Assembly: GCA_024138025.1 (NCBI GenBank)
Contig: JAMXBD010001398.1
Coordinates: 186,001 to 250,000 of the forward strand
Source of the DNA: Combretum micranthum
Lineage: Eukaryota; Streptophyta; Magnoliopsida; Myrtales; Combretaceae
Direction: 5' to 3'
DNA: 64,000 bases
Shown here: piece by piece, positions 21,462 to 34,435 of the stretch
Numbering within the stretch: the first letter of the stretch is position 1
Layout of the letters: every line of letters begins with the position of its first letter
Program-made: the position numbers and the translations under genes
Notes under the pieces: model-generated
What the model was told of the DNA's origin: nothing
The model's database searches: none
What the model saw: only the letters and a program-made list of their open reading frames with translations

Positions 21462-24400
21462 TGAAAAATCCCTAAATTCATAAATTTTTTGGGAATCATA
21501 TAATTAGTTATTTAAAATGATGGGTAAATTTAAACCTTAAAAAAAAATTAATTTAGCTTAATAATCAAATTCACAAACTAAATAATAAAATCAATTAGTT
21601 ATAACAAATTTCTAATTCAAATTTTACTAAATTCTTATTTTATTTCCATCAAAAAAAAAATATATTATTATTATAAATTCAAGCCCTAATTATTATATGC
21701 CAAACCCATCTCATATGTCCAATCCACCTTTTTAAGCCCAACCCATCTAAAACATAACTATCACCTAATTGGTATAATTACATGCCAATTTACCACCTAA
21801 CTACATTCTAACTATTTTGTTACAAACAAACCCATTTATCCACCTTATCACACCACATTTTGACACCTAGCATGCTCTAGAACCATCCACCATGCTATAT
21901 AATATTGCAATCCATCTTTTTCTTTCAGCCGAATCTTTTTCCATGAGAAACCCTCCCAAAACCCATGTCTACTTACAGAAATCCGTAGGAAAAGAAAAAA
22001 AAAAATAATATCATTCCTATTTCTTTTCCTCCTGTTTCTTTGATTTTCTTATTGCTTTGTCCCTATCGTAGGCTTTGTTCTTCGAAAACAAAACAAAGAA
22101 ATTTCTAATTGGTAAATGTTGGACTGCTTAAATCCCACGCTGATCTCCGATGCTCGTAAACTTTGATAACCGTAACATTCGTTCTATCTAAACGGAGGCA
22201 GAGGGAACGGAATCTGGTTTTTTTCCTTGTGACATCTTCTTCAGCGCAGCCGAACCATCTTTATATTTATATATATATATTTTTCCCTCCTTTGGCCTTC
22301 AACCTCGGTGAGCTTTTCTTTTCCTTCTTGCTTTAATGTCGTAATTATGGATTCGGATGCATATATATGATATTAATTAATTTTCACGAGTAGATGGTCT
22401 GTATGAATATATGATTGTGAAAATTATATATGCTTGGGATGCTGCCATAATAAATGATATTGCATGTTATAAATTATGGAGACAAATGTAACGTATTAAA
22501 ATAACAAAAGATCTGGAATGAGTTTTTGAGAAAACAAAATAGAACAAAACAAATGTGGGCTTCTTTTTTTTTTTATTAATATAATTATTATTATATTCTC
22601 ATTCACCGCTGCTGTTAAGTTAGAAATCATTCTAGAAATTGGTGGTTAAATATGAATTATATATATTAAGAGCTGATCTTATTATGGATATGTTGGAGTT
22701 GTACTGTATTATTGGAATTGTGTTAAATAATCTGAAATTGTATTGTTACATGCTGGGATTTGAATTTATCAAAATCTAAATTTATGATTTGTATGATGTT
22801 GTGATCTAATTGTTGAGTCCCGTATAATATAATAATTTAATCCTTAATTTGAATATTGAATTAATCTAATTGGTTAAATTAATTAAAAATAAAAGAAGAA
22901 GAAGAATGACGGCTACGTAATGGCTTCTGTGGAATTCTATCAAGCTATTACAGGATTGATAAATATTTAATGTTGAAGACGGCATCTCATGATGACTTTG
23001 ATTTACAAATCAGTCAATAAATTAATATTAATTGCTATATTGAATATGGATGAACTTTTGTGATACTGGAAGGACATGTAGTTTATATATATATATATAT
23101 ATATATTTGATTTTGAACTTTAACAACTGATTATGAGCTTTGATATTAAATTATTGTCCAATTTGGTTAAATGCTTATACATGTGCTTTAATAACTAAAA
23201 TTAGTATAGAAAAATAATGTTAAGCCCAATAAATTGATTTCTAGCCAATTAAGTCTTGATATACCTAAATAGACCAAATCAAACCCTATCATGGATTCCT
23301 TAGTCAATCAGGGTTTGAACATACAAAATGAAGCAAATACCTAAAATTATGTCTTATGAACTTAAATTTCATAATAAATGGTTCAATACCTTTACTTACT
23401 CAAATTGGACCTATTCATAAAATATTTAAGTTCATTATCGATTTCGAGTATTGAAATACCTAATTGAGTCCAAATTCCTTCCACGAGCCCAAAAGCCATA
23501 AAGTACTCTTAGTGGACCTAAATAGAAAAACAGAAGATTCAATAGTTAATTAGGGTCTAAATTAACTCTAATTAGGCTTTTATTCCATTCTTGGATCCAA
23601 TAACCAATATTATTCTTTGGACTTAAATTCAAGATAAAGCTCAATTCTACCTAATTTAATATATATATATATATGTATTTTATGGGCTTAATTACTAAAC
23701 CTGAAAGCCCATTACCCTAAAAAGTGGAACACTTAAGGAATTTCTTATTGGGCCTAACTTAGGAACCCCCAAAGGCCCAATACATCCAAATAATAAATTT
23801 AATTTCCAAATTCAATAGACCTAATCCAAACCACCTAAGCTCAGTTATCTTAAATAGAATCAATTCATTGATAGCTCAAAGGCTTTATATTATATGAGAC
23901 CTTATGTTATTTAATTAATCAATATGCTGTAAATAATTGATGGTATACTCAATTCTTATACAATTAATCTTTCTTGAACAGATATTCAGTCAATTTGTTG
24001 TCATACGTGTGATCTTTTATCATCTGCCCTTTCAGTATCAGGTACGCAGTGACGTGCGTGTTGCTTGTTAGGATAGGCATCCTAAATGATCTAATCTAAA
24101 GACGAATAATAATCGAGTGATGTTTTGTGCTTAGTCGTTTTTAGACCTGGGCCGAGGGGCGACAACCCTGCTAGGCGATGCCAGCATGGTAGTTAGGCGC
24201 TTAGGCCATCGAGGATGGCTCAGCGGGTAGCCGATGGGGAAAATGGCAGCGGGATAACATCTACTTACGTTTGGAGAGAAGTTACATCTGTTCAGTTTAG
24301 GATTATGGGCTCCGTTAAACCGAACAATGTAATGGACTGAAATAAGTAGAGTCGAGTAACGGCTATAACCCCTAGACGAAGCTACTATCAGTTAGAGGTA

Positions 24401-25178
24401 GGAGATATAGAGAGTCGGCCTATCTATATCAACCCCCTGAGCAGTTGCTGCTACTCAGGACCCCTAAGTCCCCAGCGTGTTGCCGGAGTGTGAGTACTCC
24501 ACTGATGATTTGCTATACTTAAATTAAAAAGATATAAAATGATGATTGTTGCATTGCATTTAGAATATGTGCGTGTGAATCATTACGTGTGTGCTTGTGT
24601 TGCTGTGTACTGGGCTTCGGCTCATTCTTTTATTTTTTCAGGTGACTATGGCGATGATGATTGTTATGACGATGAGGGTTACGGTACTGATTTCGAGTCT
24701 TTCATTGAAGAGTATGGCGATGGCCATAGCTCGTGATTTGATGGACACGCTAGAAGTTGACCACGTGCATTATGATCTATATAGAGTTAGAGAGACTCTT
24801 GATGAGTTTGATCACTTCATGATGGTTTTCGATATTCTTTTTTGAGCTATGTTGTACGAGATACTAGACTCGTTTGATATACCTTGATACTTTTGTTTTG
24901 GGTATTGTATGATACCCTAAAATGGTTTTGCTAAAATGTTTTATCTGAGACTTATATATATATATGCTTTGGTTACTCATGGGAGTAACCTTTTTGTGAA
25001 AGTTTTTGTAAATCTATTTTTTTTTAAATGTTTTCAAACCTAATTAATGATTTTGGAATATAAAATTTGTTAGCAAACGATCATGATAAACATATGGTTA
25101 GAGTAGCCTTAGCGTATAATGCGTAAGTGTTATACGTGGCAGAACTGAACATGCCTTGACTAAATTCGGGGCGTGACA
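21462..25178 (+). mobile_element. Element E: large solo-LTR-like insertion only in copy 1
   Basis: It starts TGAAAAATCCC and ends CGGGGCGTGACA (3,717 bp). Copy 2 keeps the unoccupied site (CAATACAAAGAATACATG near 38388), so insertion boundaries are visible directly. Target bases CAAAG occur on the left. On the right ACAAAG overlaps the terminal ACA, consistent with a 5-bp CAAAG duplication that lost one CA. It holds no gag or pol. It shares with element A, in order, a CCGATGGGGA-type block (24230-24275), an ATATCAACCCCCTGAGC hairpin block (about 24430-24460), the CTGGGCTTCGGCTCA motif (24609-24625), an acceptor and an acidic frame. A (TA)n tract lies at 23084-23107. Confidence 0.8.
24642..24736 (+). 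other. Acidic micro-ORF/terminal exon in element E
   Basis: It follows the acceptor-like TATTTTTTCAG (24631-24641) and ends at TGA 24734-24736. The encoded peptide is about 31 residues, rich in D, E and G, with core GYGTDFESFIEEYGD. It matches the element A frame in sequence, position and phase. Function unknown. Confidence 0.45.
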
Positions 25179-25773
25179 AAGAATACATGTGATTGAATTA
25201 ATAAGATAATCGAGTTTGTGTATCGTGTCATATTTTATTTTTTTATCTTTGTAATTGTATGTAAATGGTATCATGTCGTGTTTCATATTCCACTCTGAAA
25301 TCTTAAGATGTCATGACTCATATTATCATATCGTATCAGTAATTATCAATGCCACTTTAAACGATTATGGTATGAGGAAACGGGGGTTAGATACTTTTAG
25401 GAGATTAGGTATCAAATATGCTTATGTCCAAAAAAAAAAAAATGGTATAAAATATGCTGGACTATATAATAAAAGTCATCCAAAGATCTTCAATCGCTGA
25501 TCCATTGCTATGTTCTTGGATTGCTCGCTTAATGCGTTTTATTTGTTACCTACTGCTGTGATAATGAGTTTATAAAATGGGATTATTGGGTTGAGCCGTA
25601 TGTACTATGTAGTATTTAAATAGTACTTGAAATAGGATAAGTCGACCGTAATTATCAAGCTTTTTGAAGAAATTACTCTAGACTGCTGTTACAATGAAAG
25701 CGTGATATAAAATTAAATCACAAGTGATCTAAAATTAGGAAAACATTACTACAATAAGATAAAACGGACAAAT
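25179..25773. other. Right flank of tandem segment, copy 1
   Basis: About 0.6 kb of non-coding host sequence that follows element E in copy 1 and directly follows the CNL upstream flank in copy 2 (38393-38992). It proves the original order of the segment. It contains an A-run near 25430-25441. No gene recognised. Confidence 0.7.
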
Positions 25774-25907
25774 AATTATGTGGAATTAGACAAATAATTC
25801 CTCAAACCTTCTTTTTGGACAACCTTACATATAATTCTGTAGGTTATATGTGGTTGAGGAACTATTATCGCCTATTTTAATTATAGGGGTGATAGCGGGT
25901 TCTTACA
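25774..25907 (+). mobile_element. 3' 134 bp of element A at the start of copy 2
   Basis: It matches 8797-8930 and ends GGGTTCTTACA followed by GTATG, the element A TSD. The rest of element A is absent, so the segment junction cuts through it. This shows that A was in place before the segment was copied, whether by duplication or by assembly. Confidence 0.85.
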
Positions 25908-26019
25908 GTATGTATATTCAGTTGAGTTCAATATCACTTAATTGAATTCAGCTTTTTGAAATGATAATGGAGGACGAGAGTACAGGTGGTGGAAATAGTA
26001 GCAAAACTTATATTTTAAT

Positions 26020-26420
26020 TTTGTTGACCCTTGCTTCCTCAAGGAGAAGCATTCCCATCCCTTTCCACCAATGTCATTAGAGTTACTTCAACTAGCTTGC
26101 ACCCAACATAGCCCCCTGAAAATGTAATATGTATGAGTGGCCATTGGTTTCAGTTCTCAATCAAAAAATGAAAGCAAATACGAAAATGTGTATACCCCTT
26201 TGGTAATGCTTTCTACTCCGTTCTTCTGAGCTTCTATTATCAGCTATCCATCCACCGAATTTCTTTGGTATGTTTATAGGCACTGCCTTTGCCGTAATGC
26301 TTCACCAGTTCGATGCAATTTAGCCTCTAGGATTCCTTTTTTCTAGCTTCTAAATTGACAAAGCATGACCTTATGTTCTCATGGCATATGTTATATGCTT
26401 GTTCATAAACCATGTTATTT
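26020..26420 (-). pseudogene. Degenerate gene fragment, copy 2 of 9040-9440
   Basis: Collinear with 9040-9440, with several single-base indels. No frame is better preserved than in copy 1, and no function can be assigned. Confidence 0.3.
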
Positions 26421-26877
26421 AATCTCTCAAAATTAAATTCTCTTCCTTGATGCATCATTTACCACAAGCCAACTAAACATTTGAATCTCATTATATGGGA
26501 ATTTCCATTCCAATAGCATTGTATTTTAAATTGATAAATGCTACCACCTAATTCTACACAAGAGATACAATGAGTATAGTTGATTTTAAACTTAGAGTCC
26601 TTCAATAACATGTAATTATTTGCTGAGATTTTTTTCCTTTCTTTTTTTATATCTAGGATTCACACATGCATAAATCACTCAGCTACCAAACCACATTGTC
26701 ATTCTCACTCATTTATTCGATAGCATTTATATACTACATAACTTTTATAAGCAAGATGAGATTTTTTTTTTTCCTTTTTCTTTTGATTTTCATTAGATAA
26801 AGAAAGATACAAACAAAGTGGAGCACAGCAAACACCTATAAAATTGAACTAAGTATCAAGGGTTATAAGAAGGATGC

Positions 26878-27450
26878 TGACGCAATGGAGGTAAAAGGAA
26901 ACTATCGTAAGACGTTGATTCATGCACGAATATCCTGCTTGTGATCTTCAAATATCAATTGATTCTGAGAGATACCCAGTTATTTGGCATCAAAAATTGA
27001 AATCTACACAAAGATGACGAATTTTGGAATAGAGAGAATGCTCTCAAAGAAATTTCATTCAATAACAATCTTCTGTCTTTCATATGCCATAGGAATTACA
27101 CATATATAGGCAAGCTTGAAAGTTGCCATAATCAAAAAAGGACTTAAAACCTATTAAATAATATTAAATAACATTTAAAAAAAAACTAAAACTGATATCT
27201 ATTAAAAGACATTAAATCCTATTAAAAATCCTAATAAATGATACTAAAAATTATTCTTTAAAAATATTAAATGATATTCTAAAGGCATGGACCGCATTAT
27301 AATTACGAATTTGAAAAACTCAAAGACATGTAAAGTACGTCACTCTAACACCGGTAGTATAAAACTAAAGGTCGGCGGCATATAAGTTGCTGGACATAGG
27401 ATTTTTCGTCTCTCTTCATCCTATGCGGCATCATCCTCTCTAGGTTGACA
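26878..27450 (-). repeat. Inverted gypsy LTR, copy 2
   Basis: Equivalent of 9905-10476. It starts TGACGCAATGG after GATGC (26873-26877) and ends GGTTGACA. Small indels only. Confidence 0.8.
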
Positions 27451-28501
27451 TTTCTTTGAGAGTGTTCTCTCTATTCCAAAACTCGTTATCTTCGTGCAGA
27501 TTTCGATTTTTTATGCCAAATATCTAGGTATTCTCAAAATCAATTGATATTTGAAGATCACAAGCCGGGTATTCGTGCGCGAATCAACGTCTTACGATAG
27601 TTTCCTTTTATTTCACTGTGCTAGTTGGTATCAGAGCCGTGTTCGTTCTTGGAATATCATGGCATCTCACAGACAAGTTAACCAGCGACGTATAGATGAG
27701 ATTTATGAGCGTGATAACTTAGATCAAAGGATTGGAGTTATGATCGATGAGAGGTTAGAACTGAGGATCGGATAGATGATAGATCGACGAATGGATGCTG
27801 CAATAGATCAGGTCACAGAAAGGAGAGGCACTTTTGGTGAATCAAAATAAAGGTAGAAAGAAACCCTAATCCTAATCTAGTACCTAATTTTGATTTGATA
27901 CTGATGTAGGTTATGAGGAATCAGATGATGACTCTTCTTTTGTTAAGGAAGATAGTATGTTGTAAGGAATTAGGGATGAACACAAAAATCTTGGAATTTG
28001 ATGATGATTTTTCTTCTATTATGGGGAAACTATGGGAGAACCAATATTTGACACTTATGAAGATGATGAACCTATGTTTGAAGTTGTGGATGATGGAGGA
28101 CCTGTCTTCGGCATTGAGAATGATGAAGAAGAATTTTCACAAATATGATGATGTGTTTAACGTTGAGGGAGATAGACAACCTATTTTTGATGATAGAGTG
28201 AGGAGGAAGAATTTTTGGAAAAAGTTGAAATTTTTCAGCTTATTGTAGGCAATGAGGTTACTGAGGAGGTGTAATAGTGAGTTTGCAAACTATGGTTGTA
28301 AAGGAGTTCCAGGATGTGGTTTTTTTGAAGAGTTCCAGATCTAGGTTATCCCCATTGAGAGACATTCAACACCAGATTGATCTTAATTAAGTGCAACCCT
28401 TCCAAATCGTCCCATGATCGAATGAGCCTACAAAACATGAAGAGTTGAGAAGACAGGTTAAGGAGTACTGCGTAACATGGTTAAAATTCGAGGTCGAATT
28501 T
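27451..28501 (+). pseudogene. Gypsy 5' LTR remnant, PBS and gag/RT relic, copy 2
   Basis: The LTR remnant is 27451-27623, the PBS TGGTATCAGAGCC 27626-27638, and the gag ATG lies near 27659. A C-to-T change converts CGACAGATG to CGATAGATG and truncates the frame near 27775. Beyond that point many 1-2 nt indels scatter the acidic stretch and the RT entry over several frames. The same indels are absent in copy 1, where the frame stays open. Confidence 0.75.
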
Positions 28502-29094
28502 TGTCCGCTTGAAGAGGGTGACGCAGCATAGGATGAGAGACGAAAAATCTTATGTCGCAACCTATGCCGCCGGCCTTTAGTTCTATACTGCCGGTGTTGG
28601 AGCGACGTACTTTACATGTCTTTTGAGTTTTTCAAATTCGTAATTAATAATGCGGTCAATGCCTTTAGAATATCATTTAATATTTTTAAAGAATAATTTT
28701 TAGTATCATTTATTAGGATTTAATGTCTTTTAATAGGATCTCAGTTTTATAGGATTTAATGTCTTTTAATAGGATATCAGTTTTAGTTTTTCCTTTTAAA
28801 TGTTATTTAATATTATTTAATAGGTTTTAGTCCCTTTTCGGTTATGGCAACTTTCAAGCTTACCTATATATATGTAATTCCTATGGCATATGAAAGATAG
28901 AAGATTGTTATTGAATGAAATTTCTTTGTGAGCATTCTCTCTATTCCAAAATTCGTCATCTTTGTGTAGATTTTGATTTTTGACGCCAAATATCTAGGTA
29001 TTCTCAGAATTAATTGATATTTAAAGATCACAAGCCGGGTATTCGTGCGTGAATCAACGTCTTGCGATAGTTTCCTTTTACCTCCGCTGCGTCA
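28502..29094 (+). repeat. Gypsy 3' LTR, copy 2
   Basis: It matches 11535-12130 almost exactly after the first 100 bp and ends TGCGTCA followed by AATGC (29095-29099). It has the same GCCGCC words in the U3. Confidence 0.8.
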
Positions 29095-29359
29095 AATGCC
29101 TAGGCCAATTAAATGGCCAAAATGCCCTGTAGTGATCCAAAAGAATTAACTATAACTTTATGAGTATCACAAGAGACATGAAAGAATGGAATGAAGGACA
29201 GACTTCATAAAGACAAGAGGGATTGAGTTCTGACAAAATATCCTCTGTCATTTAATTTTAAATTCTGAAATAGAATGTATTTACAAGCACATCCAATTAT
29301 GACTATGATATTGACTTATTATGAAGATGAAAAAAGGATACTTGAGAATCTTGACCACT

Positions 29360-29700
29360 TTTACCTCTGTTTGTGGGAAGGATGTTACTTCAATCAGCCT
29401 TGCCCCTGGCCACAAACTCAGCTGTGATGTGATGTGTGTGTTCGAAGGACGGAATTCTCAATCAAACAATTGGAGCAATCAATGCATCATCATACCCCAG
29501 ATCATTGGCGATAACAAGCTTAAGAACATTTTTCTCTCCCCTTGTTTTTTCCATTTTCCAGCATATTAGCTTCAATTTACCAAATTTCTCTAACGTGTTC
29601 ATTGCTGTAATGTCACCTCCAGGATCTGAAAGTTTTAACTTAAAAGTCTAGATCTCCATGTTGCTCATTTGCTTTACTTATTCGACAAAGCATGATCTTA
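29360..29700 (-). pseudogene. Gene fragment, copy 2 of 12400-12760
   Basis: Nearly identical to the copy 1 block, including the acceptor-like TTTCAG and the DPGGDITAMNTLEKFGK reading on the minus strand. Weak HMA-like similarity as noted for copy 1; otherwise unrecognised. Confidence 0.25.
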
Positions 29701-30869
29701 TTAACTTCTCCATGAAAATTCTCCTTAGAATTCAACAATCTGCTATAAAGAGTAGCTTTAATATTTCAAGAATGAAATTTAGATACGATACGACTCCTTT
29801 TAGATTGAAGATCTAGAAATGCATTAACCTACCCAGCAGAATCTCTATGCAGAACTCCGGATGAGGCCAGCCGTCATGATTGTCCTTCTCATGGTTGTTT
29901 CTGTTGTAGTCCTTTAGGTTGCTAATATTCTCTTCCTTCACAACATAAAAATAACATGAAAAAAATCAAATACAATAATGCTTTTTCTTATTTATTTATA
30001 TTTTATATTTATAAATAAACCACAGTACAATATTGTTACTTAAAGATGGAACTTAACTTACATCCCATTCAAATAGCACATGTGATATATGTGGAACATG
30101 AGAAATCTTGTGCTCCTCCTCAATAGTCTCTCTTGTACTTGCTTTCCAGCTCTGGACACCCAGCTATCCTCAAATACTCCAAGGACTTAAGCTGACTCAT
30201 GCTTTTCGGAAGTGATCTCAAACTCGGGCAATAAACAATTTCAAATTTTCGAAGTGATGTAAGGTCACCCATGCGATTCGACAACAATGCTAGATTTGGA
30301 TAGTTGTACAAGCTGATTGAATTTAATGTTGTTACATGGAAAAGCCAATTTGGAAGTGATGTGAGCTTTGGAAGCTTGAGATTATTAGTCGACACAGCCT
30401 ATTAAGGCCTTGATCTAGGTACTGTTGAGAATTTTTCAAAAATTAATTAAACTTTTCTCGTCTTTAGCAATGGACAGAAACCTATAAGTGAAGTTTTGGG
30501 AAGGCAAAGGGATGTCATTTTTTATGAATTAAATATGGATTTAAAGCTTATTAAGTCTAATTTTAAATGGTGTAAGTTACAAGTTAATTGAAATTTTCTA
30601 GAGAGAGTTATAGCTGTTTTATTACAGGTTGAAAAAATTAATACCTAATGTTTAGAATTCTATTTTTATGTATTTTTTTATGGTCATTAGCTGATGTTTA
30701 GGCCTATAAAAGGACTTGTAATCAGTTGTTATACATATGAATATTAAGATAAAATATAAAAAAAAAAACTTTTAAGTTATCTCTTTCTCCCTATTCTTCA
30801 TTTGTATTAAGATTCCATATTCGTAACCCATCATAGCTTCCAACAAATTGGTATCAGAGCCTTGTTAAA

Positions 30870-31800
30870 ATGACCACCAAAACTAATATCACCTTCCAAT
30901 AACCAGAACTAACCAAAACCAACTATGACCGATGGGCGCTACACATGAAGGCCATAATTGGGTCTCATGGCTTATGGGACATTGTCGACAAGGGATATGA
31001 AGATTCGGCAGACGAGAATACTACAACCGTGGCCGAACTAGAAGCTTGGCAGCGAGCAAAGAAGAGAGATCAAAGTGTACTCTCAATTATTCATCAAGGG
31101 TTAGATGATGACATGTTCAAGAAGATAGCCAATGCGATAAGAGACAAGAATGCATGGGAAATTCTAAAGAATTTCGTAGTCAGAGTTGATAGGGTGAAGA
31201 AGGTGCGACTCCAAACTCTAAGGGCTGAGTTTGAGTTGATTTTAATGAAAGAATAAGGCTGTAGCAGATTATTTTACTCGAGTATTGGTGGTTGTGAATC
31301 AAATGAAGCAGCTTGGTGAAATGATGGAAGATGTAAGAGTAGCAGAGAAGATTTTGTGCTTTCTCAACACGAAATTCAATAATGTGGTGGTGACGATTGA
31401 AGGATCAAAGGACATAGAGTCTATGACTATCAATGAGTTAAATGGATCGTTGCTAGCCCATAAAGAAAGAATGAAGAGGACCCAACAAGTACCGGTGGAG
31501 TAAGTTTTGCAAGAAAAATTTTCCTTAAATCCTATGGGAAATGACAGAGGAGGAAGAAGTCGAGGTCGTGGTAGAGGCTGAGGTTGTGGATGAAGCTGTA
31601 GTCATGGACAAGGGAGAGGAAGTGGTCGTGGTCAAGGAAAAGGTGAGCAACATTTATTTCACGAAGATGGAAATAGGAGTTCTCAAAGAGGTCGTAGACG
31701 AAGGAGAAATAATGATTGGAGAAAGGATAAAAGCCAAGTAGAGTGCTATGCATGTGGGAAGAACAACAACTATTCTTGGGAATGTCAAACTAAGGGTTGC
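30870..31800 (+). pseudogene. Copia gag, copy 2
   Basis: ATG at 30870. The reading is better preserved than in copy 1: [29 protein letters not shown] and a following helix-rich stretch stay in one frame to 31256. The second part (31285-31503) follows after a frameshift. The zinc knuckle reads CYACGKNNNYSWEC, with the His replaced by Asn. Stops after 31503 separate it from the basic region. Confidence 0.8.
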
Positions 31801-34435
31801 GATGAAGAGACGAACTTTATTGAGCATAAGGAGGTAAAAGGTGATACTCTTTTATTTTCTCAAAAAGAAGGCTTCGTAGAAAAAGATGTCACGTGATATC
31901 TTGACAATGGTGCAAGCAACCACATGACAGGAGATGGAAGCAAATTTGTGGAGTTGGATACAAAAGTTACTAGGAATGTTCGTTTTGGAGATGATACAAA
32001 GGTGGAGATTAAGGGAAAAAGCTTAGTGATTTATGCCACAAAGGATGGAGATCATAAAATTCTCCATAATGTCTACTACATCCCCAAAATTAAGAGCAAT
32101 ATTTTGAGCATTGGACAACTGTTAGAGAGCGGACACAAAGTGAAGATGGAGAACAATTATTTGTGGCTTCGAGATTGGGATGATAGACTTATTGCTAAAG
32201 TTGCCATGACAAAGAACCGAATGTTCATGTTAAATGTGAAAACGGTGGAAGCGAAAGTGTTTACAAGCTTATGTCAAGGATCCTTCATGATTTGGCACAT
32301 GAGATTTGGGCATCTCAACTTTGAAGTGCTTAAAATGCTAGCAAAAAAGAATATGGTGAAAGGAGTGCCCAAAATCAATCACCCGAATCAATTATGTGAG
32401 GCATGTTTACTCGGAAAACATGCAGAAAAAGCTTTCCAAAGGCATCACTTTTGCGAGCAACTAAGCCTTTACAACTTATGCATGTAGATATGTGTGGTCC
32501 TATCAAGCCACAATCTTTTGGTAAGAGTTCATATTTTGTGCTCTTCATCGATGATTACACAAGAAAGACATGGGTTTTTTTTGAAGAACAAGAGAGAAGT
32601 TTTTGAGACATTTAAAAAATTCAAACTTCTTGTTGAAAAGGAAAGTAGATACCAAATTAAAGCTCTAAGAACCGATAGAGGTGAGAGAGTTCACTTCTAT
32701 TGAATTCAAGGTCTTTTATGAGGAAAATGGTATTCGACGTCCTTGACGGTCCCAAGAGCACCACAACAAAATGAGGTCGTAGAGAGAAAGAATAGGACAA
32801 TTCTTAACATGGCGAAGACAATGCTAAAAAGTAAGAATATGCCTAAGGATTTTTGGGCCAAGGCTGTTTCATGTGCGATTTATCTCTCAAACCGTTCACC
32901 TGCGAGGAGTTTGGAGAAAATAACCCCTCAAGAAGCATGGAGTGGATGGAAGCCAAGTGTGAAGCACTTAAGAGTTTTGGATGTATTGGCTATGTTCCTG
33001 TCCAAACAAGAAAGGACAAAGCTTGATGATAGGAGCAAGAAGATGGTGTTTATTGGCTATGCCGAAAACTCTATGGTACAAATGTTTTGACCCTGTTTCC
33101 AAGAAAGTCGTGATTAGTAGAGATGTAGAGTTTCAGGAAGATGCCTTATGGGATTGGAGTGTTCAAGAAGAAGAGACATATAGTTTTCTTCCATATTTGG
33201 GAGAAGATGAGAATGAGGAACAAGAAATCAAAGGCGAGAGTTCGACTCCTTCCACGCCAACTTCTTCCACAACAAGCTCAAGCAAACAACTCAGGATTTC
33301 GAATCGTAAGATATCTTTATGATGCTACTAAAAGAATAGATGATGAGAATCTTTTTTGTCTGCTAGCAAATGATGAACCTTTGAGTTTTGAAGAGGCTAT
33401 AAAAGACAAACATGGGTCCAAGCTATGGAGGAAGAAATTCATTCCATTGAGAAAAATGACACTTGGAATTTATCACACTACCAAATGGTTATCAAGGAAT
33501 TAGGTGTTAAATGGGTTACAAGCTAAAGGAAAATGCGAAAGGAGAAATTGAAAGGTACAAAGCGAGACTAGTTGTAAAGAGGTATAAACAAAAATATGGC
33601 GTGGATTATGAAGAAGTATTTGCTCTCGTTGCCTGCTTGGAGACAATACAGTTATTGGTTGCTCTTGCAGCCCAAAACCAATGGACAATTCATCAAATAG
33701 ATGTAAAGTCAACCTTTCTAAATGGTAATCTTAAGAAGAAGTATATGTGGAACAACCGAAAGAATTTATGGTGGAAGGTCATCAAGATAAGTTGCTAAGA
33801 TTGAAGAAGGCGTTGTAGGACTTAAACAATCGCCACGAGCATGGTACAGTACATTGACAAATATCTTCAGGAGATGGTTTTCAAGGTGCATTCATGAATA
33901 TGACACTTTATGTTAAAAGGATAAAGATGATATTTTGTTTGTGTGCATTTATGTGGATGACCTCATTCTTACGGGAAATAATCCACAAGTATGATTGATT
34001 TTAAAAAGGAAATGACACGAGAATTTGAGATGAGTGATATGGGGCTTATGTCATATTATTTAGGGATAGAAGTGAAAAAATAGAGTGATGATGGGATATT
34101 TATCTCTCAAAGGCATGTGTAAGAGAGATTTAAAGAGTTTAAGATGATGGATTGCAATCCCGTGAATGCACAGATGGAGTGCAGGGTAAAAATCTTCAAG
34201 GAGGGTGGAGTAAGGAAAGTCCACCTGACCACATTTTGAAGCCTTGTCGGAACCTAAGGTACTTGACATGTACTAAACCCGATATACTATCTGCCATGGG
34301 ATTAGTGAGTCGATTTATGGAGAATCCAAGTGAAGAAACACATGCGAGCTGCAAAAAGAATTCTTCGTTATTTAAAAGGTACTTTTGATTATGGTATTTT
34401 TTATACTTCTTCGAAAGGCTCGCTTAGAGGGGGGG
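31801..34435 (+). pseudogene. Copia pol (PR-INT-RT), broken, copy 2
   Basis: Protease LDNGASNHMTG with the same TGA just upstream (31894-31896). Integrase pieces lie in three frames (31924-33090), interrupted near 32425, 32575 and 32685. RT pieces lie at 33511-33798 and beyond, with YVDD at 33950-33961 and the shared TAG at 34081-34083. RNase H is cut after the same point as in copy 1, so that deletion predates the copying. Confidence 0.85.

Larger units (their letters stand above)
8797..25773. repeat. Tandem segment, copy 1 (16,977 bp)
   Basis: This stretch is repeated head-to-tail at 25774-38992. Both copies contain, in order, the last 134 bp of element A, host-derived sequence, a rearranged gypsy element, the CNL pseudogene with its copia insertion, and a flank of about 0.6 kb. 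Copy 1 is longer because element E (21462-25178) lies between 21461 and the flank. The junction 25773|25774 shows at most 1 bp of shared sequence between the two breakpoints. Confidence 0.9.
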
